This document shows positions 1 to 10,301 of a stretch of DNA of 29,473 nt, piece by piece. Location: contig NW_014577200.1 of the NCBI RefSeq assembly GCF_000485595.1, positions 231,082 through 260,554 on the forward strand, read 5' to 3'. The position numbers were made by a program, and so were the translations under genes. Positions within the stretch are counted from its first letter, which is position 1; every line of letters begins with the position of its first letter. Below the pieces are notes generated by a model that searched no databases, was not told the DNA's origin, and saw only the letters and a list, made by a program, of their open reading frames with translations. This DNA is from Priapulus caudatus (lineage: Eukaryota; Priapulida; Priapulimorpha; Priapulimorphida; Priapulidae).

Positions 1-258
1 ACTTCGAGAGACGGACGCAGTAAACACTGATCTCGAGTCGGTTTTCGGTGAAAATACCAGATTTTCACCGCTCATTATCTCAGCGTAGAGGCATCGTAGG
101 GACATGCGGTTTGTTTTATATGAACAAGGTAAGACAGCTAATCAATAATACTGCAAAGGATCGTCAAAATAAAACGGGAAAAGTTTATTAATTCGACTAA
201 TACTGCAGCATGGTTTCAGCATTTTACCATTGTACGCTCTCCTTCTTTATCTGCTCTT
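1..258 (+). repeat. Dispersed repeat, copy A of three
   Basis: This segment is closely similar to 4562-4811 (same strand) and to 4101-4356 (opposite strand). Shared landmarks are a segment reading CAGATTTTCACCGCTCATTA, a run of TCAAAATAAAACGGG, and an end reading CGCTCTCCTTCTTTAT. The left limit lies at or beyond the window edge. There is no open frame worth calling. The single copy lies just upstream of the first visible VBP1 exon, so it probably sits inside a VBP1 intron. The family looks non-autonomous; I do not recognise the superfamily. Confidence 0.85.
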
Positions 259-408
259 GATGCTATGTTTAATTTGAGAAACGTCACAAAGGTACGAGGC
301 TCTGCTCAGAACCATAGTGTGACTTGTGTGTGGTACGTAAGTCCTTGGACAAAGTCAGGACAAACCACGTAATGGTTGGCGATTGTTATGTGTGTTTTTT
401 TGCTGCAG

Positions 409-2049
409 GCTAACGTCATGTTGGAGTATTCAACCGGGGAGGCTGAAACCCTGCTAGCTAAGAACCACCAGGCTGCGAATGAGAGTTTAGCTCAGATAGA
501 AGAAGACCTTGATTTCATTCGGGATCAGTACACTACCACTGAAGTCAGTATCCTTTCTGCGACCATGTCTTGTTTCCGTTCAGTAAGAATGAAAAATTAC
601 TGCCATAAAATTGTAGAAGTGGAGCAAAACCATCCAGCAGAACCATCTAGCAGAACCACCAGAACCAATTGTTTATCAGACCACTCAGCGACTTTTTAAC
701 AACATTGTTCCTTGTTTAACCCATTACTTCGAAATCATTGCTCAAAAACGCACAATCTGAACAAAATATAGGGATATATAATCTCACTTCATAGCAGATA
801 TATTACTGATTACACCAACTTGATAAACACTAAGAATTTATGCTGTTATAGTATAGAAAATTGGAATTGAACACACCGTAACATCATGGCATATTTGATT
901 ATAGCGACAGTTAATTTGCAAATGGTGCCTCAAAACAAGTGGACCCATAGTGCACCTAATTCAAACAAAAGGGCATCTGATTTTGTGTAGTTTACTTCGT
1001 TTCTATTTTTAAATTGGACGATATCTCGTGCTATCGCGAGATAGTGCAAGATTCGCAAGAAATGGCGGCGGTAATCAAAACGAGTAATCAAAACTCGAAT
1101 CGTGTATGTTTTGGTGAATATAGCCAAGTACGAAGGTTCTGAATCTAAGACATGTCAGCATTACTCTTGACAGCTGCTATTACACAAGCAATAACGGTAA
1201 GGCTCGTATAAGTGGGGAAAACATGAGGCTGGTTGGAAATTAATTTCGAAATACTGGCTTTAAACATGTTATGTCACAAGCTAAGGCTGTATATAATTCA
1301 TTAGATTTATATACATTCATATAGATTTGTCTGAAATTATTTCCGTCAGTTTACGTATTGATTGAACTCACTTAAAGCCATTATTACGAGAGTTTTGCTC
1401 AGAAACCCCACAACCCCCCAAAAAAATAGTGAAATATAGTCTCACATCACAGCAGATATATCACTGATTACACCAGCATTAAAAAAACACTAAGATTTTA
1501 AGCAGTTATAGCATAGAAAATTGGATATGAACACATCGTAACAGCAATGCATTTCATCGTATCGTGATAATGGCAGAATTGGTAAACTTGTAAATTGGCT
1601 GTGATGAATTGAAAACAACTGCATTTGAGAGAGACTGTACTATGTCTATGGCAGATAGGCAGCAGTGCTATTACTACTAGCTAGTCCAATACTACTGGCT
1701 CTAGTTTCAAGATTACAGCAAATGATTGTTTACCAAACTAGTTCGAAAATTTCATGTTTTGGTGAATAAGAAGGTTCTAAGACATTTTATCGTTACTCTA
1801 GACAATTGCTGTTACTCAAGCAATAACGGTAGGTATCATGAAAGTGGTGAAAACACTGGAAAACTCTCGCAATAATTACTTTAGCCAGGGTTTTCCCCAC
1901 ATACAAGTGTAAGTATAGTACCTATTGAGCTTAAATTTATTTGGTTAAGTACCTTAACACCTAATTTAGACATGGCTAGAGTTTACAACTGGGATGTCAA
2001 AAGAAGACAAGCACTTGCAGGAACAGCAGCAAGTGCATCCGCATCCTAA
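409..2049 (+). CDS. VBP1: Prefoldin subunit 3 (VBP1), last two exons, 5' part outside window
   Basis: Prefoldin subunit 3 is an alpha-type subunit of the hexameric cytosolic prefoldin co-chaperone, which passes nascent actin and tubulin to the TRiC/CCT chaperonin. Two exons are visible: 409-547 (after a T-rich tract ending GCTGCAG; donor GTATCC) and 1970-2049 (acceptor TTTAG; stop TAA 2047-2049). Joining them restores an Asn codon across the junction (A|AC). The peptide includes NVMLEY, a heptad-like stretch and EEDLDFIRDQYTTTEV, then NMARVYNWDVKRR. I recall nearly the same order in human VBP1, where this is the C-terminal coiled-coil helix and tail. The visible part covers about 71 residues, and upstream exons for roughly 120 more are missing to the left. 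The last residues (AGTAASASAS) are a lineage-specific tail. An AATAAA lies only 3 bp after the stop (2052-2057) and another at 2515-2520, so either could direct polyadenylation. The 1.4-kb intron contains a direct duplication. Confidence 0.94.
719..1222 (+). repeat. Direct duplication in VBP1 intron, unit 1
   Basis: This segment and 1378-1857 align along their length in the same orientation. Shared landmarks in order are: a CCATTA start; the segment around GCAGATATATTACTGATTACA (unit 2 differs at one base); an ACACTAAGA motif; TATAGAAAATTGGA; and an end containing CAAGCAATAACGGTA followed by GTGGGGAAAAC (GTGGTGAAAAC in unit 2). The copies differ by many substitutions and indels, so the duplication is not recent. 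No terminal inverted repeats are visible. Confidence 0.8.
1378..1857 (+). repeat. Direct duplication in VBP1 intron, unit 2
   Basis: This is the second, diverged copy of 719-1222, separated from it by about 155 bp. It contains a run of C and A near its start (CCCCACAACCCCCC) that unit 1 lacks. It ends about 110 bp before the last VBP1 exon. Confidence 0.8.
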
Positions 2050-4100
2050 GCAATAAAAGATGAAACTTGCTTTGCATATTTTCTTCTATTTCCTCTTGAA
2101 TCACTGCTAGCCTGGTAGAAATGATTTTCCTTAGTTCAGCGCATCATAGTACACCTCTGCATGAACATGCATGGATGGCACATGCAGGCCTCTCAGTAAT
2201 GCAGTAGGGTTGGTAGCAGTGTCATCTTATAACAGCTCACATACATCTAATGCCACTGAGTGTAATTTGCACGATGAGCTGTACACTTGGATTCTATCGA
2301 TTCAGGAGTATACCCAAGCTTGTCTATTTTCTCATGGTTTATTTCACTCGTGATTGCCTCCTGCCTAAGTTGCCAGTGTAGTGGCGTTGGATTGCATGGT
2401 GGGGCAAAAATGTTTGTTAGAATAATAAGTTCATAATTCTGCCATTTGTATTTAAACCCCATGATTGATGGGTTAGTCGAGGTGTGTTAATACTTTTGAA
2501 AATTACATTGTAGCAATAAAGCTAAACACCGTGTTTCAAACAAGCACATGTACAGGTTTTGTAACAGTGCTTTTAATAAATGTAAATTATCACCTAGTAA
2601 TTAATTCCTTATAATTATGCAGTTAACCATCCTCCTCCAAATTCGAATGGGTAATTTTCATTGTAAGTTATACATGACTGTCATGTAGCTTTTTGGTAGA
2701 TAAGCTTGACTATTATTATGTTAAATATGCCCGTGCTTTGACTCTTGACATCTCCTAAAAACCTTGTGACATTAGATACATAATTGCGCATAGAAAACAC
2801 AATTATGTTAAATTTGCATTTACTCAATCTGTGACAGACTATGAAATTCTGCTAAAAGCTTTGATAAACATAACACAATAAATGTATTTATGGACGAGTA
2901 CATAGAAAGTATACATACAGCAACTTTTTACCCTGTAACTTTTGATTTTCACCACCATTGCGCATCCCTTGCACGGTATCTCTTTTACCGTAACATTACT
3001 TGTTTTACGTTGTACATACACCACTAGTAAGTGCACAGTAGACAATATTTATAATAACATACAAGATTTTGAAATGCAAATGCAACAGTTCTGTCTTTAT
3101 TAATTATAAGGACATGTTCTCAGACAGAAAATTGTAACAAAAATTGCTTCACTAGTATTTTAAGGAATGCATGGCAATTGAATAATTAATTCTCTGACTA
3201 CTTGTACTATGCAATCTAACGACTGAAATTATGATGAAGATTCGCACAACTACTGCATTAAACAATTACATTGCACAGAAAACAACAAAGGCACAATGGT
3301 TATTCACTTCGCCAATTTTCCGGCTAAATCCAAAGCATCCCAACGGAAAATTGAATAATATTTGCATTTGCGGCACAGAGTTGAATATGCTCCAGCCTAA
3401 AGAAAGCACTATGCAAGACGACACAGACATTACGCTATCTACTATCTACCATCAAACACACTTAATCAACAAAATATTGCCTATATTGTATCAACAATCT
3501 TAAATAGGGAGAAACGCAACTGAACAGTATATAATTAAACAAATACTGTTTTTGATGTTTTTCTGTATAGAAGGGGTGACAACTTTAAAAAAAACTGTAA
3601 ACAAACAAAATAAAATACCATGGAACGAATAACACTATCACAACGGTTAGAGACAACAACTCGCATACAGGGCTCTTCCTTTTCACCTTGACAGAAGTAG
3701 CTTCCAATCTCACATGCCCTCTCTAGCCATAAAATTATATGTAGTAATAAAACTGAACCAACAACAAGGTAATAAAACATGTTCCACAATCATACAAAAT
3801 GAGCCTTTAGAAATGGCTTACTGGTTTGTGCTGCACTAGAGTTAATTTAGAAATATATTATACTGGTCATGTTAAGAAAGTAACATCCGCACAGTTCTCA
3901 TCTTTGTGCACCTATTGCAATCATTTTCACTTTAGCAGTATCACTGGACTGCATAAGTACGAGTTACCTGATCAATACTGCTCTGCTAAACAGGTGTGTA
4001 AGCATGGGTGTATTTTTTTCAGCTGTTTGATGATAAATTCAGCAAGGAACCTGACCAAAACTTGCCACGTAGCCAGTTCTTATTTTAGATGGAATATACC
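2050..4100. other. Intergenic stretch with no supported gene
   Basis: This lies between the VBP1 stop and the palindromic element at 4101. It is AT-rich and starts with the VBP1 3' UTR. Short open frames exist on both strands (for example 3231-3503 + and 3535-3789 -), but none shows splice-site support, codon bias or a recognisable family. I see no RNA gene or repeat in it. Confidence 0.6.
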
Positions 4101-4811
4101 AAGAGCGTATAAAGAAGGAGAGCGTACAACGGTGAAATGCTGAAACCATATTGCAGTATTAGTCGAATTAATAAACTTTTCTCCGTTTTATTTTGACGAT
4201 TCTTTGCAGTATTATTGATCAGCTGTCCTACCTTGTTAATATAAAACAAACCGCATGTCCCTACGATGCCCCTACGCTGAGATAATGAGCGGTGAAAATC
4301 TGGTATTTTCGCCGAAAACCGACTCAAGATACATGCTGACTGCGACTGTCTCTCTCTTTGTGGCCAGTGTGTTGCTTCCGGTCGTCGCTGTGTAGCGCCA
4401 TGGTAGCGCTGACTCACGTCAGTACTACAGAGTTTACTATACATCCAGCCTGAGGTGGGCACAGGTGGGGGTCCTCACTATGGCATTCAATAACAGATGT
4501 CATTCATTCCATTTGTCAATCATTGACGGAAACACGCGAGGTTTCCCGAAGTTATCTCAAAGCGAGAGACAGTCCGAGTCGCAGTCAGCAGGTATCTCGA
4601 GTCGGTTTTTGGCGGCAATACCAGATTTTCACCGCTCATTATCTCAGCGTAGGGACATGCAGTTTGTTTTATATTAACAAGGTAGGACAGCTGATCAATA
4701 ATACTGCAAAGAATCGTCAAAATAAAACGGGGAAAGTTGATTAATTCGACTAATACTGCAACATGGTTTCAGCATTTCACCGTTGTACGCTCTCCTTCTT
4801 TATACGCTCTT
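4101..4811. mobile_element. Palindromic foldback element built from two inverted copies of the 1-258 repeat
   Basis: The left arm (about 4101-4356) is the reverse complement of the right arm (about 4562-4811). Outer ends read AAGAGCGTATAAAG and its complement, and inner ends read GACTGTCTCTC and GAGAGACAGTC. The roughly 205-bp spacer is unrelated to the arms and contains CGCCATGGTAGCGC. Arm divergence is low, with a few substitutions and one 8-bp difference near CATCGTAGGG. The same unit occurs singly at 1-258, so the palindrome is either a foldback transposon or two independent insertions in opposite orientation. It has no coding capacity. Confidence 0.85.
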
Positions 4812-5601
4812 GAATATACCTATTATTATTAACGATGGGTAGTACCTGACGTAACATGTACAAAAGTGCCATATGATTTACGATTTTGACGTAGAGGAAT
4901 ACATATATATAAAACCATGACGTCTGAAATTATAGATGAACCTGCTATCAGTAAATGAAGTTACACCAGTAAATCCATTGTGGAAATTTCACCTATTGCG
5001 AAGCAATAATAGAATGTGAAATATCACAGCCTCTCAACGTTAAAGAGAGTTTTGAGCTACATATATACACATATTTAAATATATGTGTGCGTGTCTGTGT
5101 ATGTATCCTCAATAATCAGGAAAGATATGATGTAAACAGCTAATCTTACTAGGATCAAATTGCAGAATGTTTTATCGCCTATAAATGGTCTGATAACTGA
5201 GTAATTTGTCAGATGGCATCTTCTAGAATGTGTTATAATAAAAAAGGTGGCAGAAGACAAAACACTGCTATTTCTCACCGAAATTGGTCAAGTAAAATAA
5301 AACAAACACGTGGATGTCTATATGCAAGAATATGTACAAGCATCTATCAAAATTATTCTTTGGATTATACCACACGTTTACCAAAAATTTCCTGTACAGA
5401 CCAACAGAGGGCACTCTCACTACTCTGCAGCTGGTACAGTTGCCTCTGTCTCACTTGGTCCCACTTCGCCTTTCTCTACCTGTTATCGAGAGATAATCAG
5501 ACAAAATAAACACTATACTTACCAGAGAAGTACTTAGATTCAGCAAAACTCAATTAAGTAAGTGTGCAGTACCAGAGGAACAAAACAACAGGAGGGTAAT
5601 A
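4812..5601. other. Intergenic stretch, no supported gene
   Basis: This AT-rich DNA has a short TA/TG-rich patch near 5055-5105. Overlapping open frames at 5213-5537 (up to 98 codons) have no recognisable domains or supporting splice sites and are not called. Confidence 0.5.
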
Positions 5602-6113
5602 ACTATACACAGGTAGGGGTGTAACGATTCACCGATCATTATACACGATACAGCGACCCATGATACGATATCATCAGGAGTCTATCAATATTGATACTCC
5701 TGATATCATGCGAGTGGAGCTGTCAATTATAGGCCAGTCTAGAGCACATTCAGAATGTCTCAGTGTGTGTGAGCCATAGAAATATTTGTATAGTAACTGA
5801 TTGTTTACTATATATATATGAGTATGGCTTAGATATACTCATTAATACGTTATGAAAGTATTGGAATACATACTATAACAGTAAAATAACATTAGGATTC
5901 GACCATTCATGTCGATTGACACTTTCTGTCTGTGTATCACATTATGTAGCGTATCGTGACCTGTGTATCGAGATACGTATCGTATCATGACCTATGTATC
6001 GAGATACGTATCGTATTGTGACCTATGTATCGAGATATGTATCGTATCGTGACTCTATTGTATCGTTACAACACTACACACCTACCACCGACACACAACC
6101 ACTATACACAGGT
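5602..6113. mobile_element. MITE-like insertion with GATACGTATC-rich interior
   Basis: A 13-bp direct repeat, ACTATACACAGGT, occurs at 5602-5614 and 6101-6113 and may be a target-site duplication, although it is longer than the 8 bp usual for hAT. Just inside are partly complementary ends (GGGGTGTAACGATTC on the left; TATCGTTACAACAC on the right). The interior has a hairpin at 5664-5709 (ATATCATCAGGAGT...ACTCCTGATATCA). It also has about three imperfect 36-bp tandem units between 5945 and 6056, each with a GTATCGAGATACGTATCGTA core. There is no transposase, so this is a non-autonomous element of uncertain superfamily. Confidence 0.55.
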
Positions 6114-6279
6114 GAACATTTATCAACACACGTCGTCAATTTTAGTCATTTTGTCGTGAATCCATTTACCTGCTAATTGAAATCATTATTTCACTTAATT
6201 AAGCTAATATTAATAATTAAATATGAATTTCAGCAGACATCCGCTTGCAGTCATGTTCCAACACGTAGAGCAAGGCTAC

Positions 6280-8965
6280 CTAGGAGATAATTCCCACCTT
6301 TGATTTGAGATCAGAATTCTCCACCTGCAGCATTGCCACTTGTTCCCTCAGCTGTTCAATTTCCAGTTTCAAGCTCTCCATGTCTGCAGCATCAGGACCA
6401 GTCGCTCCAATTCCCTTCTTGAAGAAGCTGAACACCGAGGTTAAGTGTAAACAGCTATTTACCATTTATACAATATAATATAATATAAATATGTGACTGT
6501 ATAAAAAGGTGGAACTGTACATTACTGTTTTTGTTAACTCTAATGAATACTGCAAATTGTTAAATGGTTTTTGCTGCACTACACATGTTAGTGAGATGTG
6601 GAGAGAATGAGAATCTTTCCCAGCATCACTGATGCTTTGCATTTCAACTTCATCTAATATATACCAGTTGACAAATGCTATGGGGTTTCATTGATCAGAT
6701 TATAACAACATTATTAGCAACGTTTGTCTGCAATATATATTTAATAACATAAATGCCAGGGACAGTCCACCAAGGACCGGTCAAAAATGAAAAGGATACT
6801 CCAAAGGATTTTCGGGCTTTTCAGGTTCTTCATATAGTGAAACCAAAACTAAAAAAAAAGAAAAGAATTAATGTTCACGTCAAATCCACACACCATAACT
6901 ACAAGATTTTGCCACGAGGGCTTGCTTCCAAGTTGTTCCATCAGCAAAGAATGAAACAACTCGGAATCAGCACACAGAGACACAATGCTGATTAATTTTG
7001 TTGTGTTCAAACCTCCCATCTCAAATACAAAACAGATAAATGTCACTATATATATACTAGCATATACGTGTCTAGTGTGAAGTGATATAAACTATATAGA
7101 GCTTTAGATGGACGATCCAGAGAGACCGGATACAAGATGGCCTTGCGCAAAAGATGCGTTGTTCCCCGACCGCCGAAAGCGGTTAAGCCGCGCACTTCCG
7201 CGGGACTGGGCGCACGCGACCGCGGGATGTATAGCTATAGCTCCCCGCTATACGCATTCGCGCGCCGAAGGAAGGTTCAAGGTGGCCCCCAGCCAGGTAA
7301 GCGCGCGCGAATTGAGTATAGCGGGCAGACCTAACATCGCCCGCATTTTATCGGGACGTACATCGGCTCGGCTTAATCGCTTGGAGGGGGGGGGGCTTTC
7401 CGATTTATGGATTGACACGCGTTTGTACACTCCTCGCCGTCGTACGTCACCTGCCCGTATTTTTCGTACCTTTATCTGGCGTTTTCCCACTTATCTTTCT
7501 CTCTTTTCTCCACTCCCCACAGTCGTCTCTCTTTCTCTTCTCTCGCTCTCGCTCGCTCTGCCGCACGGGTTAATAAGTATCTATATACATGCATCAATGC
7601 TGCCGCAGCCAGCCACACAGCACTGCACTGTACTTGCAGCGTTTCAATAAAATGTAATGCTAAATAAATACAAGATCTATTTACTACGAAAGTCACGGCG
7701 GCGGCAAAAACTCCGAGCCAGCTCCACGTGAGCGCGGGGGAGGGAGGGAGGTGGATATTGTGCCGCTCCGCCGTCTTCCTAAAAACATGTGCATATATAT
7801 ATTTGTGTGTCAGTGTGGCGGCGTGCAGTGCGCAGTGCAGTGCAGTTCTCAGTCTAAACAACCATCAATCACTGAGGCCTGCGGGGTCCTAAGATGGCTA
7901 CGATAATTACACTGGGACGTGACGATTCGAGCTAGACTCGTACGCACGTTAACTCGGCCAAGTCTGTTTCGCTACACCAACGTTATATTTAGTGAAGCGT
8001 CTGAAACTCTCCACCGCGCAGCAGTCTAAGCCGAATCGCCGGTCCTTGTGTGGAAAATTCTGTGGAAAATCCCTCGAAGAGAGCCTCGTCGCGCCATCTA
8101 TGGGACGCCATATGTACGAGAATAAGTTCAGGGCGTAAAATTCAATAAATTGAAAATCGCTTTTCTACAGGAAAACCTAAAGCGCCCACCATAAAACTAC
8201 CAATTACGAGCACTCGGATTTATTCTCGCCCTAAGTGCAGAGTCGAAAGGCTTCTGCAATCGCCACAACTCCTCAATTGACCGATTATGCGGCTTTCTGT
8301 AGTACCCAGAGGGCTTCGAGTAGTTAGTTCTACATAGAGGGCAGCGAATTGGATCAAAAGGCGCCGCAAGGCGGCGCTGTTCGCGCTTCGCGCGTATATC
8401 CGGGCTGCAGATCGTCGAGTTTGACATAGAATTATCTGCATTGTACACACGTGCATTATTACATGCACACACCACTCGGTGTGCACTCACTATATGTAGT
8501 GTTACAGCCAATGCGATTTAATGATGTAGTTAGCATGCATAATTGATCATTTCAATTCAATAAGAAAAAAATTAAATAGTAAGATGATGTTATATGTAAT
8601 TGTTCGCACAGTGTCTCAACAGAATGTTCCTTGCACATGATTATCCAATACAGCCAGACAGCAGCATTAAAATACTACGCAACCAATCGTTTAACAGTTT
8701 GGTAAGTGGATGGGGAAAAAAACATCTTGATCGCAGCCTACGTAATACAGCCATGCCTTTTAACATTAATAATTAACCAACCACTACGTATTTTATGTAT
8801 TTAGTTGGCATGATCTAGGATTCTAGGGTAATCACAAGACATAATGAACATATGGATCAAACATCAAACATGCATGCGACATTGGTTACCTTTTGTCAAG
8901 GCATCAACTAGCCCAGCATTTTCCAAATATTTCCTGAACTCCTCCCGTCTGGAATCATTTCCTAC
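6280..8965 (-). CDS. MYCBP: c-Myc-binding protein (MYCBP/AMY-1) homologue, first exon not identified
   Basis: MYCBP is a small adaptor of about 100 residues reported to bind the N-terminus of c-Myc and A-kinase anchoring proteins, in cytoplasm and nucleus. Three exons join in frame on the minus strand. Exon 8890-8965 (acceptor TTTTAG, donor GTAACC) encodes DSRREEFRKYLENAGLVDAL. Exon 6800-6848 (acceptor after a T-run ending TTTAG, donor GTATCC) encodes LVSLYEEPEKPENPL. Exon 6280-6427 (acceptor GTTCAG, stop TAG) encodes a Gly/Pro linker then a coiled coil starting MESLKLEIEQLREQVAMLQ. Order, junction phases and the YEEPEKP signature match human MYCBP as I recall it. About 90 residues are recovered; only the initiator exon, probably a few codons, is missing. 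It should lie above 8965 and end in phase 0. The 2-kb intron between the first two exons holds a GC-rich island and a dispersed repeat. The gene is convergent with VBP1 and divergent from PDSS2. Confidence 0.92.
7100..8030. other. GC-rich, CpG-dense island inside a MYCBP intron
   Basis: Composition changes sharply from AT-rich DNA to CpG-rich DNA with CGCGCG runs. It includes a G8 tract near 7386, a pyrimidine tract at about 7495-7560 rich in CTCT, and a T(G)CAGTG tract near 7825-7845. The plus strand has a Kozak-like ATG at 7137 followed by 52 codons ending in CAG|GTAAGC near 7292, a good donor. A separate 180-codon open frame (7108-7650) is explained by high GC and has no recognisable domain. 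This could be a promoter with a first exon of an unrecognised plus-strand transcript, or a GC-rich transposable element. No matching downstream exon was found. Confidence 0.4.
8080..8416. repeat. Dispersed repeat family X, copy 1
   Basis: This copy aligns with 28955-29293 in the same orientation. Shared landmarks are CGCCATCT followed by ACGCCATATGTAC, then a TTTCTACAGGAAA/TTTTACAAGAAA segment before AAAGCGC. A GCGCTTCGCGCG hairpin comes next, and the end is GGCTGCAGATCGTC. Read on the minus strand, both copies encode PDIRAKR, then RR.AA, then a G-Y-x-R-K-P motif about 32 residues later. This copy has an open frame of 104 codons (8197-8511) with a CPLC pair; copy 2 is interrupted by a stop. 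It is probably an old transposable element; the superfamily is unknown. Confidence 0.75.
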
Positions 8966-10301
8966 CTAAAATTAAATGCAACAATTGCTTTGTATAATAT
9001 TTATCTAATACCTGAACTATATATTCAACTATACATGTGAATATATAGAAACACTGCAATGTAGCCATACACTTGGTTTCACCATATTCTTCAATGAAAT
9101 ACGCCATAAAATACTGTTGCAAGTTTTGTTAAGTTTTCTATGCTGTTTATGAAAGATGCATGGTGTTTTGTTTGCAGTTGAAAATTGGCATGCTAAGTTT
9201 ATATGGTCTATATATGTGCACCCTACTAGTACATCCAAGTATCAACTTGATGAGCAGTACACCATCACCTGTATATTTTGTTGATATGGGTTCTAGGCCT
9301 TAAAAATACTGAAAATGGCAAATAGTGAAAGAGGCAACTTTCTCACTCAGATGTACTATACAATTTGTAATTTATATAGGATATAAACTGTGCTAGACGT
9401 GATGCGGCCATGATGCCGAGGCGCGCCGAGGATTGACACTGTCTTCCAATCACAGCCTACGCCGCACCTCTCTATAATATAATATAAGGTGGGGACCCAT
9501 CACAGTACCAAATCGCTGATCTCAGGAACTAGGGCATTCTGCTAGGCTAGACCGGTTTCCTACGATAGAGCACAAAAACGAAAATAAAATAAGGGCCCTT
9601 ATTAGTACTTATTTTTGGTGAAATCTTAAAAAAGTACTTATTATCTCTGTTCTGTGTCTGTGTGTCTGAGATTTGTGTAAGCCCCATAATGTAAGTAGAA
9701 ATAACCATGTAATAATGAAGTTAAATATTCAGTAGCTATTTGGCCATAGTTTCCCATATGAGATGTGCAAGTTGAATTTCATCAGAACAGATTTTGTTTT
9801 TGAAGTCTGCAATGCTGTACAGTGTACGGGTGTCGTGAACACCGATCTGTCACAAGCGGTCCGATCACAAGCACGTAATATTACGTCGTCCGCACAGAGT
9901 GCAAACATGCGTAGAAATAAGCGATCACAACCACGCAATATTACCTGGTCCGCACACAGTGGAAACATGCGAAGCACGTAATGTTACGTGCTACGCAGCC
10001 AAGTGGTTAATCAGTCGCCCGACCTACCAGCCCATTCAGATCTATCTATATTCTAACTTTGGAGTCCGTATCATCAACCAGTACTGAGTACATAGCATAC
10101 AATAAAACATTTCTGTGTGGTGTGTGTATTTCACTGTGTACTTGTACTGCCAAACAAATGGTTAATGTGTTACGTGTAAGCATGATTGCACATGTATTTG
10201 TATTGACATCTCAACCATAAAAAACAAACATGTGCAACAACTAAACTCTCCATATAACACCTTACACATAACACTACTGGCACTGCACTTGTAACACTAG
10301 A
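8966..10301. other. Region between MYCBP and the long hairpin; presumed MYCBP promoter side
   Basis: The missing MYCBP first exon and its promoter are expected here, but no phase-0 exon with a good donor could be chosen. The minus-strand ATGGCCGCATCAC near 9412 has a possible donor in the wrong phase. A perfect 16-bp palindrome AATAAGGGCCCTTATT lies near 9590-9605. The stretch is otherwise AT-rich, with no supported gene apart from the 60-bp tandem repeat listed separately. Confidence 0.45.
9862..9992. repeat. 60-bp tandem duplication with palindromic ACGTAATATTACGT cores
   Basis: Two units (9862-9921 and 9922-9981) share CGATCACAA, then a CAATATTAC or TAATATTAC core, then GTCCGCACA and AAACATGCG. 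A third partial core forms an inverted repeat at 9973-9992, AGCACGTAA / TTACGTGCT with a 2-bp centre. The cores resemble ACGT-type bZIP sites, but regulatory use is only inference. Confidence 0.7.

Noticed and set aside
376-699. Continuous 107-codon open frame
   Set aside because: Only 409-547 matches VBP1. The rest reads through the intron after the GTATCC donor, and the start lies in the upstream intron.
3535-3789. 84-codon minus-strand frame with a hydrophobic N-terminus
   Set aside because: A signal-anchor-like start, but no family resemblance, splice support or codon bias. Chance in AT-rich DNA is as likely.
4465-4744. Open frames of 66-73 codons in the repeat arm
   Set aside because: Frames are not kept in the other copies of the same repeat at 1-258 and 4101-4356.
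7108-7650. 180-codon plus-strand open frame
   Set aside because: It lies in GC-rich DNA where stops are rare, has no recognisable domain and includes a translated CTCT tract.
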